Positions 34,538 through 44,600 of a stretch of 64,000 nt of DNA are shown here, one piece after another (within the stretch, counting starts at the first letter, position 1; every line of letters starts with the position of its first letter). This stretch comes from Victivallales bacterium (GTDB lineage: Bacteria > Verrucomicrobiota > Lentisphaeria > Oligosphaerales > Oligosphaeraceae): contig JAFZIJ010000016.1 of the NCBI GenBank assembly GCA_017554445.1, positions 1-64,000 on the forward strand, read 5' to 3'. The notes under the pieces are model-generated. The model was not told where the DNA came from, did no database searches, and worked only from the letters and a program-made list of their open reading frames with translations. Both the position numbers and the translations under genes were made by a program.

Positions 34538-36250
34538 CTATTTCTTCTTGGTGATTTTGCGAATGCCGGTCGTGCGGCGATAGACGCGTTTTTTGACAGC
34601 CTTGAGCTTGGCGGCTTTTTCCTCTGTTTTTGCGGCAGCATCGGACGATTGCTCGTCCGACGCAACTTCTGGGGCAGATTCAGCCGCTTCCGTGGCGGCT
34701 GGCTGTTCGAAAACCAATTCTAGCTGTTTTTCAACAACAGGCTTTTCAACGACGGGTTCGGGCTGTTTTTCAACGACGGGTTCGGCGGCGGGAAGAGGCG
34801 GCGGTTCGACAACCGCCGCGGCTACTGGTTCGGCAGGAGCTTCAGCCACGGGCTCCGCATTGTCATGGCCGGCGTTGTACCACGGTTCGGACGACTGCTT
34901 GTCACGCTTGTCATGCTTGTTGTGTTTGCGCTGATGTTTTTTGGAACCATCGTATCGCTTGGGCTCTTTTTGCTCCGCAACTTGTTCTTGCGCAGAAGTT
35001 TCAGCTGTTTCTGCAACGGCAGGCTTTTCCTCTGGAATGGCGGTCTCGTCGACCGTTTGAACGGCGGTCTCCGCGACCGTTTCATGGGGCACAGGTTGTG
35101 TTTCCGCAGGAGCCGCGACACCGCCTTTGACGGTTTTGTTGATGATGTCATCGACATCGACGCCGCAGAAGACGGCGGCGGTCATGAGATCGGCTTCCGG
35201 CGGTGTCAGGTCGGACAACGTCTCGTCTTTGATGCGCAGAGCGAGTTCCAAGGCAATGGTCAGGGCGCTGGAAGCGTTGGCGACGAACTGCTTGCGTGCG
35301 ACGACATCTCCGGAGACCTTCACTTCCGTCGGTGAAAGCATGGAATCGAGTTCGACGACGCCTTGCCAGCCAAGCTTGGCGAGAATCCACAGCGTCTGGA
35401 CGGTTTCCTTTAGATTGGCCGTTCCGAACAGCGGAGGCAACGGGCGGTCCGCCAATTTCTGCGTGCCCGAACCGACTTTTACACAGGCCAGGCCGCCGCA
35501 GGCGGCGAGATTGGCGATGGTCGCCGGAGCGGCGCTCCAGCCGGATTGCTCCAACTGATAAGTGCTCGGACAAATGCCCCAAAACTCTGGCGTTCTAAGA
35601 TTTCCGTGAATCAACGACAATGCGTCGCCGACGTTGTTGACGTAGCCATATTGGAATGGAACAGCTTTTCGCGGGGCAAGGCAAGCGCCCATGTAGTTTT
35701 CAAGCTTTTCGCCTTTGATGACGTCTTCGATATGGTTTAGGCCGTTCGTGAGATTCTGCAACGCCTCCAGCCAGTTGATGGTGAAGGGGGAGTCGAAGCC
35801 TTCGGCATCCGCGTCAAAAACGAATACGGCGGCCTTGAAGAAATGGCCGATCTGGATGGCACGGTCGATTTTCTTGATGGCTAGTTCGCGGATGGCGGCG
35901 TCTTTATTCGTCAATGCGCCGTAGGTGAAGCAGTCATGGGCGGCAAGATCGCAGGAGACGGAGAAGACCTCCACGCCGACAGCGTCCAATTTGGCTTTTA
36001 CATCCGCCAGATGCTTCCAGAACTGTGAATTCGGATCTTTATAGAAATCAGCGGCTTGCGGTGTCCAGGCCAACGCCACGTCGTCATCGTAGAAGGACGT
36101 GGTTTCGGCAAGGTTCTGCGATACGGCCCAAGCGACTAGTTCCGCGTTCTGGAAGGGATTCAATTGATGGCGCCCCATCCCCTTGACGGTGCGGAACGGA
36201 AGGCATCGACTCGTGACAGGACCGATGCTGAAAGGAGCAACTTTTGACAT
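34538..36250 (-). CDS. Xylose-isomerase-like TIM-barrel protein with long charged low-complexity tail
   Basis: A 570-residue protein; the start at 36250 (MSKVAPFSIGPVTSR) is preferred over the ATG at 36301, and neither has a clear ribosome site. Residues 1-375 read as a xylose-isomerase-like TIM barrel (RHQLNPFQNAELVAWAV, DAVGVEVFSVSCDLAAHD, LGWQGVVELDSML). Residues 385-570 are low complexity: Ala/Glu/Pro/Val runs with repeated EPVVEKQPEP-type motifs, a His/Lys-rich patch (SKKHQRKHNKHDKRDK) and a basic end (KKRVYRRTTGIRKITKKK). Such tails occur on RNA-binding proteins, and its presence on an isomerase-like domain is odd. The substrate is unknown. It lies between an MBL-fold hydrolase and rsmI on the same strand. 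Confidence 0.75.
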   Translation of the reverse strand: MSKVAPFSIGPVTSRCLPFRTVKGMGRHQLNPFQNAELVAWAVSQNLAETTSFYDDDVALAWTPQAADFYKDPNSQFWKHLADVKAKLDAVGVEVFSVSCDLAAHDCFTYGALTNKDAAIRELAIKKIDRAIQIGHFFKAAVFVFDADAEGFDSPFTINWLEALQNLTNGLNHIEDVIKGEKLENYMGACLAPRKAVPFQYGYVNNVGDALSLIHGNLRTPEFWGICPSTYQLEQSGWSAAPATIANLAACGGLACVKVGSGTQKLADRPLPPLFGTANLKETVQTLWILAKLGWQGVVELDSMLSPTEVKVSGDVVARKQFVANASSALTIALELALRIKDETLSDLTPPEADLMTAAVFCGVDVDDIINKTVKGGVAAPAETQPVPHETVAETAVQTVDETAIPEEKPAVAETAETSAQEQVAEQKEPKRYDGSKKHQRKHNKHDKRDKQSSEPWYNAGHDNAEPVAEAPAEPVAAAVVEPPPLPAAEPVVEKQPEPVVEKPVVEKQLELVFEQPAATEAAESAPEVASDEQSSDAAAKTEEKAAKLKAVKKRVYRRTTGIRKITKKK

Positions 36251-36386
36251 AACAGTTTTGATATTAGTGGATTCAGTAAAAGGCAACAGACCGCTGAACA
36301 TCAGCGCCTGAAAAATATATACTATAAACGTATAGATGGCAAATGCCTAATGAACGCACACGAAAAACGTTCTGTTCAAGTGATTT

Positions 36387-37148
36387 TTACAGGACGGTGA
36401 CGCAACCGTCGTAGGTGAATTCGACGGGGTAGGGGAGGTGCGCCGTCATGGCCAACGCCTTCTGTCGGCCTTCCTGCGTCTGCCACGGATTGTGGATGTG
36501 GTAGAATTTCAGCTTACCGCAACGCAATTTTTCCAACGTCGGAATCGCTTTTTCCAATGGGTAATGGGTGATTTCGGAAAAGACGAGATCGCAACCCTGT
36601 GCGGCATCCAGCGGAAAATCGTCGAATGTGTGTGACAAATCACCTGTGAACAACACCTTTTTGCCTTCCGTTTCAACCTTTAATGCGAAGGATGCGGCGG
36701 ACGGATCGTTTGGAATGTTGATATGGCGTGTTCGCGTGGCGGTGACACGGATGAAACCGTCGTCGTAACCGTTCTGTTCGTCATAGGCGCGCATGGTGAT
36801 TTCGGCTTGCCCAAAGCGGGCATGGTTGGCCTGTAACCAACTGTTCATCAACGGGATGGCGGCGGCTTCAGGGAAGTTGACCGTCAATGACACATCTGGA
36901 AAACGGCTACGGTACTTCTTGGCCTGCTCGCAGATGACGGGCAAGCTGCCCGTGTGGTCGATGTGCATATGGGTGATGAAGACGGCCGAAACGCGTGATG
37001 CGCACAAGCCATTGCGGACAAGAAGCGCGTTGGCAGGCTCGCCTGCGTCGATCAGATAGTAGCGGCCTTGTGTCTCCAAAAGCGTCGAACTGCAGAAATG
37101 CTCCAGCGTGGGATCGCCGTGGCTTGTGCCGAAATTGGTGATTTTCAT
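36387..37148 (-). CDS. MBL-fold metallo-hydrolase (RNase Z-like)
   Basis: A 253-residue cytoplasmic metallo-beta-lactamase-fold protein. The metal motif is THMHIDHTGSLP with His60, His62, Asp64 and His65; the bridging Asp is in LFTGDLSHTF and a late His in KFYHIHNPW. The layout resembles RNase Z and small phosphodiesterase-like MBL proteins, but the RNase Z exosite is not evident, so the substrate is left open. It follows the mannose-1-phosphate guanylyltransferase by 73 bp. Confidence 0.85.
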   Translation of the reverse strand: MKITNFGTSHGDPTLEHFCSSTLLETQGRYYLIDAGEPANALLVRNGLCASRVSAVFITHMHIDHTGSLPVICEQAKKYRSRFPDVSLTVNFPEAAAIPLMNSWLQANHARFGQAEITMRAYDEQNGYDDGFIRVTATRTRHINIPNDPSAASFALKVETEGKKVLFTGDLSHTFDDFPLDAAQGCDLVFSEITHYPLEKAIPTLEKLRCGKLKFYHIHNPWQTQEGRQKALAMTAHLPYPVEFTYDGCVTVL

Positions 37149-37221
37149 GGTAAGGCAATGGAATGAAAACGACGCAATCCGCCTACGTTACGTGGCGGAT
37201 TGCGCATTGTGGTTGAGATAA

Positions 37222-38319
37222 TTACAACTGCTCGGCGTTCTTCTCGCGAAGGGCGACGACGACCTTGCGGACGTCCTGAGCACGATCTTTCGGCAGAATG
37301 AGAAGCGAATCGCCGGAGACGACGACGATCATGTCTTTCAGACCGACAGCTCCGACGGCTAAGTTCTTCTGACCAGCCGCGTTATAGACGATGCAGTCTT
37401 GGCAGTCGATGAGAATCGGATCGCCGACTTCGACGTTGCCGTTGAGGTCTTTCGGAATCGTTCGGTCGAGAGCGTCCCATGAACCGACGTCGTCCCACAC
37501 GAACTTGCCGGGAATGACCATGACATGGGCGGCCTTCTCCATGAGGGCGTAGTCGATGGAAATGTTCGGCAGGGCGTTGAAAATCTGTCCCGCGCGGGCG
37601 GCGTCCTGCTCCATGAGGGCGTCCGTCAGATCTTCCAGCGTCTGGGCCATGACGGGATTCGCCTTGCCGAATTCATTCTGGAAGGTGGAAAGCCGCCAGA
37701 AGAACATGCCGGAATTCCACAGGAAGTTGCCTGACGCGATGTATTTAGCGGCATTTTCAGGCGTGGGTTTTTCGCGGAAGGAGGCGACCTTGTAGCAAGG
37801 CGTTTCCGTTTCTTGCTTTTTGTTGTCCTGGGCGATTTCTATGTAGCCGTAGCCTGTTTCAGGGCGGACGGGCTGGATGCCGATCGTCACCAACGCGTTG
37901 TTCTTTTCAGCGGCTTCGAGGGCGGCTTCGACGGTATCGACAAACGGCTTCGTGTCCGGAATGCGATGGTCCGCCGTCAGAACGCCGACCGTAAGTTCTT
38001 CCGGTGAAAGGTTATAGCGCGCAAGAATGGTGGCGGCGGCGAAGATCAGGCAACCTGCCGTGTTGCGTTTGCAGGGCTCCGCGATGACGTTTTCCGATGG
38101 AATGCCCAAATCGGCGTCTTGGATGGCCTTCTGCAGATTCTTGCCTGTGGCGATATAGATATTGCTGGGCGGAACGATGGCCATGGAGCGTTCGACGGCT
38201 TCCTCCAGAAGGGACTGCCCGCTGCCCGTCAGCTTCAGCAGCTGTTTCGGATGGTTGCCGCGGGAAAGGGGCCAGAAACGTTCGCCGGCGCCGCCGGCCA
38301 TGATGACAATGACTTTCAT
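37222..38319 (-). CDS. manC: Mannose-1-phosphate guanylyltransferase
   Basis: A 365-residue cytoplasmic nucleotidyltransferase making GDP-mannose from mannose-1-phosphate and GTP, used for surface polysaccharides. The start is set at 38319 (MKVIVIMAGGAGERFWPLSR), with GGAG 8 bp upstream. The pyrophosphorylase signature GGAGERFWPLSRGNHPKQLL and the sugar-site segments EKPTPENA and NSGMFFWRLSTF are present. It ends after the left-handed-helix region without the cupin phosphomannose-isomerase domain of bifunctional ManC/AlgA. Confidence 0.92.
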   Translation of the reverse strand: MKVIVIMAGGAGERFWPLSRGNHPKQLLKLTGSGQSLLEEAVERSMAIVPPSNIYIATGKNLQKAIQDADLGIPSENVIAEPCKRNTAGCLIFAAATILARYNLSPEELTVGVLTADHRIPDTKPFVDTVEAALEAAEKNNALVTIGIQPVRPETGYGYIEIAQDNKKQETETPCYKVASFREKPTPENAAKYIASGNFLWNSGMFFWRLSTFQNEFGKANPVMAQTLEDLTDALMEQDAARAGQIFNALPNISIDYALMEKAAHVMVIPGKFVWDDVGSWDALDRTIPKDLNGNVEVGDPILIDCQDCIVYNAAGQKNLAVGAVGLKDMIVVVSGDSLLILPKDRAQDVRKVVVALREKNAEQL

Positions 38320-38460
38320 TTGCGATTCTCCATGTGTTTGGAATGGTTTTGGTCTATTGGATGGATAGAAAATACATCCTGCCATGGGAAGTTGCAAATT
38401 TTTCTGCAGATTTCATCAAATTCCATAAGATTTTGGCATGTGACGCGTCTAATATAGTGG

Positions 38461-38540
38461 ATACTGGATGTACTGGAGATACTGGAGATACTGGAGATAC
38501 CCAAACTTCCAGAACTTCCAGAACAAACCAGAGCTTCCAG
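38461..38540. repeat. TACTGGAGA/TTCCAGAAC 9-bp word array, stepped hairpin
   Basis: TACTGGATG, TACTGGAGA, TACTGGAGA, TACTGGAGA at exact 9-bp spacing, a spacer, then TTCCAGAAC, TTCCAGAAC, AAACCAGAG, CTTCCAGAT. The design is the same as at 9032 and 57332: four direct words, then four inverted words. Here it sits in a divergent promoter region, not after a stop codon. Confidence 0.85.
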
Positions 38541-38548
38541 ATGATGAT

Positions 38549-38579
38549 TTGCTTTTAAAAGATTTCTTATTATTATAAT
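38549..38579 (+). promoter_or_regulatory. Candidate promoter of the alpha-2-macroglobulin gene
   Basis: TATAAT at 38574-38579 with a weak TTGCTT at 38549-38554 (19-bp spacer). The predicted start would leave a leader of about 40 bases before the AAGGAG and ATG at 38627. Confidence 0.4.
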
Positions 38580-38626
38580 GTACATGCAATAAAAACTCCC
38601 ATAGGATTATAAAAGGAGATATCATC

Positions 38627-41600
38627 ATGTCACACGGTAAATTCTTTTTCTCTGTCATGGCTTTGATGGCTTTTGCATGTTGTGCGCATGCGGACGACAT
38701 GAAAGCCTTTTCAGACGCCGCAAAACTGAGTGGCGACGGAAAATTCAAGGAAGCGTATGACGCATATGTCAAGCTGCTGGATGATCCCCAAAACAGCGGT
38801 CGATTGGCGGCTGATATATTTAACGGAGCCGTTTATTGTCTTTCAAGGCTCAACCGCATCGGCGAATTCGATGCGTTGTTGAAAAAGACATTGGAGATGC
38901 GTAAAGATGATTGGCGGTTCGTCAGCAGATATCATTATCCAATGAGCAATGGATATATTCTGGATGGAAAATTCACCCGCGGATGGAATCGCGGCGGACA
39001 GGCCAGATATATCGATGTGCGTTACGCGGACTTGCTTGCACAGACTAAGTTGATGGTTCGGAACATGCCGTCCGTCGAGGAAAAAGACAGCTATGAATTT
39101 TATAAGGGGCTGGCTGGCATATTCTCCAATTTATTCGGAAATGGTTTTCAAGGGCCTAAAACCATATTGACAGATTTGACGCAGGAGCCTGACTACTTGA
39201 ATCCGCACGTTATGGGGAGCATGACTGAAGGCACACCCGTCGATGCGGACGGCAATCCCGTCTTCTTCCTTTGCCCGAAGAGCTTCGAAGAGGCGAAAAA
39301 CGACGGCGAACGTGTTGTCTGGGCCTATCAGATGGCTGCAAAATGCAATATCCAGGAGATTTACCGCATTTATGCAAAATTGGAACTTGTGACATTCTAC
39401 AAGCGGCTTTATGGAGTCGAAACGCTTATCCAGTCCGGATTCTTCAATCGTCGCGGAAAGCAGGACGATGAAGCATTCCGTGACAGCATTTTAGCCTTGG
39501 AAACGCTTAAGGACAATGAAACCATCGCGAAACTGGCGACTGGCATCAAACGTTTCAACTTGCCGGATGAATGCAATCCGATTGTGCTAAATCAGCGGCT
39601 CGTAGAGACAATCGATCAGTCAAAACATCTTTTTCATCAGCCGTATTTGGACTTGGCGGCGATTTACGAAAACCGTTGTCAGTATGAGAAGGCGCTGATC
39701 TGGTGGCGTAAGTATCTCGAATTAGTTGACAAGCCGCACATTGATAAAAGCTCGGCAGAGAATGCGCGGAATTCAATCCGCAAGATCACTGGCAACTGGT
39801 GCCGTATCGACGATGTCCGCAAGCAGATTGCGGGTGAGATGGGCAGTATGCGACTCTGTTTCCGCAATGGCACGAAGGCGAATTTCACGTTGCAGCGCAT
39901 CGATATGGATCAGATCGTGGCGGACTGCCAGGAGTATCTCGCCAATCTGAAAGGACGCGGAAATGACTGGAATCAGCGGAATTTCACGAATCTCGCGTGG
40001 CGGCTGTACCAAATGGACGGCGGCGAGAAGAAATATCTGAAGGAAACGACGGCCACTTGGTCCATGGATGTGACGCCCGCCGAGAAGTATCACGACCGCA
40101 CGATCACCGTGCCGCTTCCCGCCCAGAAGAGCGGTTGGTATCTACTGACCTGCTCGTTGGAGAAGGGAGAGAATACCGCCAGAGTGCCCGTCTATTTTGC
40201 GGATACGGAAATCGTTGAGAAACAGTTGAAGGATGGGAAGAAGCTTTGGCAGGTTCTCGACGCGAAGAGCGGTCAGCCGCTTGCCAATGAAAAAGTCGAA
40301 TTTTTCGTCTTATCAACGTGGTGGAACGATAAAACGAAAAAGCAGGAAAGCGATCATTCTCGTTTCGCGGAAGTGACGGATAGCGAAGGAAAAATTGTCA
40401 AAAGTGACGCTGAACTGTTTGACGGTCATAAGGAAACGAACGGTGAAGTTCAAATTGTCTTGAAAGACGACACGGGGCGCAGGGCATGGTATTCGACAAA
40501 TGGATCCTATAGGGGAGGACGGTTCGGTGTAAGAATGTTCGACGAGAACTTCCCTGAAAATCAGACACGCGCGTTTTTCCTGACGGACCGTCCTGTCTAT
40601 CGGCCTGGCCAGAAGGTGGAGTTCAAATTCTGGATTGCAAAATCACAGTACGACTACGAAGGCAAGAGCGCGGCAGCGGGCCTGATGTACGATGTCGAAA
40701 TCCGCGATCCACGCGGGCAGGTCATCAAGAAGTACAACATCACGGCGGATTCCTACGGCGGCATCGCCAATACGTTCGAACTGCCTGCGGATGCGATGCT
40801 TGGAGTGTATCATGTGAACATGCAGCATGGTTCGGGCATGTTCCGCGTGGAGGAATACAAGAAGCCTGAATTTGAAGTTACCATCGATACGCCGAAAGAG
40901 GCTCCTGAACTTGGCGACAAGTTCGAATTGACAGTCAAGGCGAAATACTATTTCGGGGCGCCTGTTTCAGAAGGGACGGCCAAAATCAAAATCCTGCGTA
41001 TGACGCATGAGGCGAAATGGTGGCCTGTCCGCCCATGGGACTGGTACTATGGCAACGGCTACTGGTGGTATTGGACGGACTGCCCATGGTATCCGGGCTG
41101 GGCGAAATGGGGCTGCCGTGCGCCGCGTTGGAGCTGGTATCGCGGCGGCTTCAGCTACGAAGCCCCTGAAGTTGTCATGGATTTGGAACAGAAGTTGCAA
41201 CCCGATGGAACCGTGAAGATTACGGTTGATACCGCCATGGCGAAACAGCTTCTTGGCGACCGTGACCACAAATACGAAATCACGGCTTCCGTGACGGATT
41301 CGAGCCGTCGTGAAATCCATGGACAGGGCAGTGTGACGGTCGCTCGCGAACCGTTCAAGGCGTATGTTTGGCTGGATCGCGGCTATGGTTTGGTCGGCGA
41401 CGCGATGACGGCCAACATGCAGGCTCGTACGCTGGACGGTGCTCCTGTCAGCGGTAAAGGCGTCATGAAATTGTATCGCGTCATGTATAATAAGGAAGGC
41501 GTCGCGGAGGAGACGGAAGAGCGCAGCTGGGAGGTCGATGCCGATGCGCAAGGCAAAGGACAGCAGATGTTTAGCGCTTCCCGTGCAGGACAGTACCGTC

Positions 41601-44600
41601 TCAGTTGGACATTGACGGATGCGAAGGGACGTTCCGTGGAAGGCGGCCAGTTGTTCACCGTCCATGGGCCTGGTTACGACGGACGGGACTTCCGTTACAA
41701 TGCCTTGGAACTGATTCCCGACAAGGCGGAATATGCAGCTGGCGAGACCGTCAAACTGATGATCAATACAGAATTGAGCGGTAGTGTCGTCATGCTGTTT
41801 GTTCGTGGAACGCAAGGGCTTCTGCCGTTGCCGCAGATCATCCGCATGAAAGGCAAGAGCCAGATCGTGGAGATTCCTGTCGAGAAAAAGGATATGCCGA
41901 ACATCTACGTGGAGGCTTACACGATGGCGAATGGCGTGTTGCACAACGTCATCCGCGAAATCATCGTTCCGCCTGAGAAGAAGATGCTGGATGTGGCCGT
42001 CAAGCCGGAAGTGGAACGGTCAAAGCCTGGAACGACGAACAAGGCGAAAATCGTCTTGAAGGATTTGCAGGGCAAGCCGTATCGCGGAAGTGTGGTCGTG
42101 TCCGTCTATGACAAGAGTCTGGAATACATTTCGGGCGGATCGAATATCGGTGACATCCGTAAGTTCTTCTGGCAGTGGCGTCGTCATCATCATTTGAATG
42201 GCGGTATCTTCAACCGCTGGCCGTTGTATCAGATTCTCAAGGAAGGTGAAGTCTTCATGCAGTCGATCGGCATGTTCAGCCAGTATCTGGCCGATATGGT
42301 GGATGTCAGTTCGACCATGGCGAAGGGGGACATAGACGGTGATGCAGGAGACGGAAGGTTGGGGATGATGCGTGCGGAACGGCCGAGGGCGAAGATGGCG
42401 ATGAAAGCGGCTCCTATGAAGGCTCTTGCTGCCGCGCCTGCGCCCATGATGGAGGCGAAAGCCGCCGGTGGTGCGATGATGGCTGTAAATGCCGCCATGG
42501 ATGTGGCAGAAGCGGAGGAGGCTGTGGCGGATGAAGGCGGGATGGTCGAACCGACCGTCCGTTCCAATTTCGCGGACACGGCATTGTGGATCGCCAGTCT
42601 GGAGACGGATGAAAACGGTGAGGCGGATATCGAAATACCGATGCCGGAGAATCTTAGCACATGGAAGATTCGCGTGTGGGCCATGGGCAACGGCACACGC
42701 GTCGGCGAAGGTTCAACGGAAGTCATCACGACGAAGGATCTGATTGTTCGTTTGGAAGCGCCACGTTTCTTCGTGCAGTCGGACGAAGTTGTTTTGAGCG
42801 CCATCGCGCATAATTATTTAAAGGAAAAGAAGACGGTCGATGTCGAATTGAAACTGGACGGCGGCTGCCTGAAGGCGAAGGACAGATTGAAGAAGAGCGT
42901 GAAAATCGATGCGGGCGGCGAAAGCCGCGTCGATTGGCGCGTCAGTGTTGTGAAAGACGGCGAAGCCGTCGTGCAGATGCGTGCGTTGACGGACGAAGAG
43001 TCGGATGCCGTCGAGCAGAAGTTCCCCGTATTCGTCCATGGCGCGGACAAGCAGGTGGCGTTCAGCGGCGCGTTGCGACCGGACCAGACGGAAGCGAAAA
43101 TCACGTTGGAGATTCCGAAACAACGGCGGCCTGAGACGACGAAGCTGGAAGTCCGCTGGAGTCCGACACTTGCGTTGGCGATGATCGATGCCGTTCCATA
43201 TCTGGCGGACTATCCGTACGGTTGTACGGAGCAGACGTTGAACCGCTTCCTGCCCGCCGAGCAGACGCGGCAAGTCTTGCGCGATCTTGGCGTTTCGTTG
43301 GCGGACATCAAGGCCGCCCGTGCGAATCTGAACGCGCAGGAAATCGGTGATGCGGAGACGCGCAAAGCGCAGTGGAAACGGTATGACCGCGATCCTGTTT
43401 TTGACGAAGAACTGCTCGATTCGATGATTCGCAAAGGGTTGAAGGATTTGACGGCGATGCAATGCTCAGACGGCGGTTGGGGATGGTTCAGCGGTTGGGG
43501 CGAACGCTCTTGGCCGCATACAACAGCCATTGTTGTGCAAGGACTTAAAACTGCCGAAAGCTGCAAATTGGTCGTGCCAAACGATGTGCTAAGACGCGGC
43601 ATCCAATGGCTGGATAACTACCAGAAGGAACAAGTCCGCCGTCTGAAACTCAAGCCGGAAGATAGACATTACAAGTCATCTGCTGACAATACGGATGCGT
43701 TGATTTATCGGATTCTTTGCGAATGCGGCGTTTTCAACAAGGAGATGGATGACTTCCTCTTCCGTGACAAAGTAAAGTCGCTTTCGCCGTATGGTCTTGC
43801 ATTGTATGGACTTGGGCTCTATTATGCAAAACAGGCGGACCGCTTGGCGGAAGTCATGCAGAATCTCGGACAGTTTGTCGTACAGGATAATGAAAACCAG
43901 ACGGCGTATCTGAACATCGGCAATGGCTTCTGGTGGTGCTGGTATGGCGATGAAATCGAGACGCAAGCCGCTTATCTAAAACTACTTGCAGTGACGAAAG
44001 AACAGCCCGAACTGGCTTCCCGTTTCGTCAAATATCTGCTGAACAATCGCAAACACGCCACCTATTGGCGTTCGACGCGCGACACGGCGGCCTGTCTGGA
44101 TGCTTTCGCGACGTATTTGCAATTCTCCAACGAAATGAATCCGGACATGACGGTGGAAATTCTGCTGGACGGAAAAGTCGTGGCGACATCCAAGATCACC
44201 CGCGAGAATCTGTTCACGGCGGACTTGACGTTTGTCGCTGAAGCGGAGAAACTTGCGAGTGGAAAGCATGAACTCGCCATCCGCAAGACGGGCAGCGTGC
44301 CGTTGTATTTCAACGCCTATCTGTCCTATTTTACACTGGAGGATTTCATCACGAAGACCGGTCTGGAAGTGAAGGTGGAACGCCGCGTCTACAAGCTTGT
44401 GCGCGACGACAAGATGGCGGATGCGACGGATTCCCGCGGACAGGCCATCAAGCAGCGCGTCGAGCAGTACAAACGTGTTCCGTTGAAGACTGGCGACACG
44501 TTGGAGAGCGGCGACCAGCTGGAAATCGAACTGATCGTCGAGAGCAAGAACGACTACGAATATCTGCTGATGGAGGACTACAAGGCGGCCGGAACGGAAG

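Larger units (their letters stand above)
38320..38626. other. 307-bp divergent gap with hairpin word array and promoter
   Basis: Between the divergent guanylyltransferase and alpha-2-macroglobulin genes there is no gene. It contains the CTGGA stepped hairpin (38461-38540), a TATAAT candidate (38574-38579) and the AAGGAG ribosome site at the right end. Confidence 0.75.

Noticed and set aside
40967-41944. 325-residue frame antisense to the alpha-2-macroglobulin
   Set aside because: A shadow of GC-biased third positions. No motif, and the sense strand encodes conserved MG domains.
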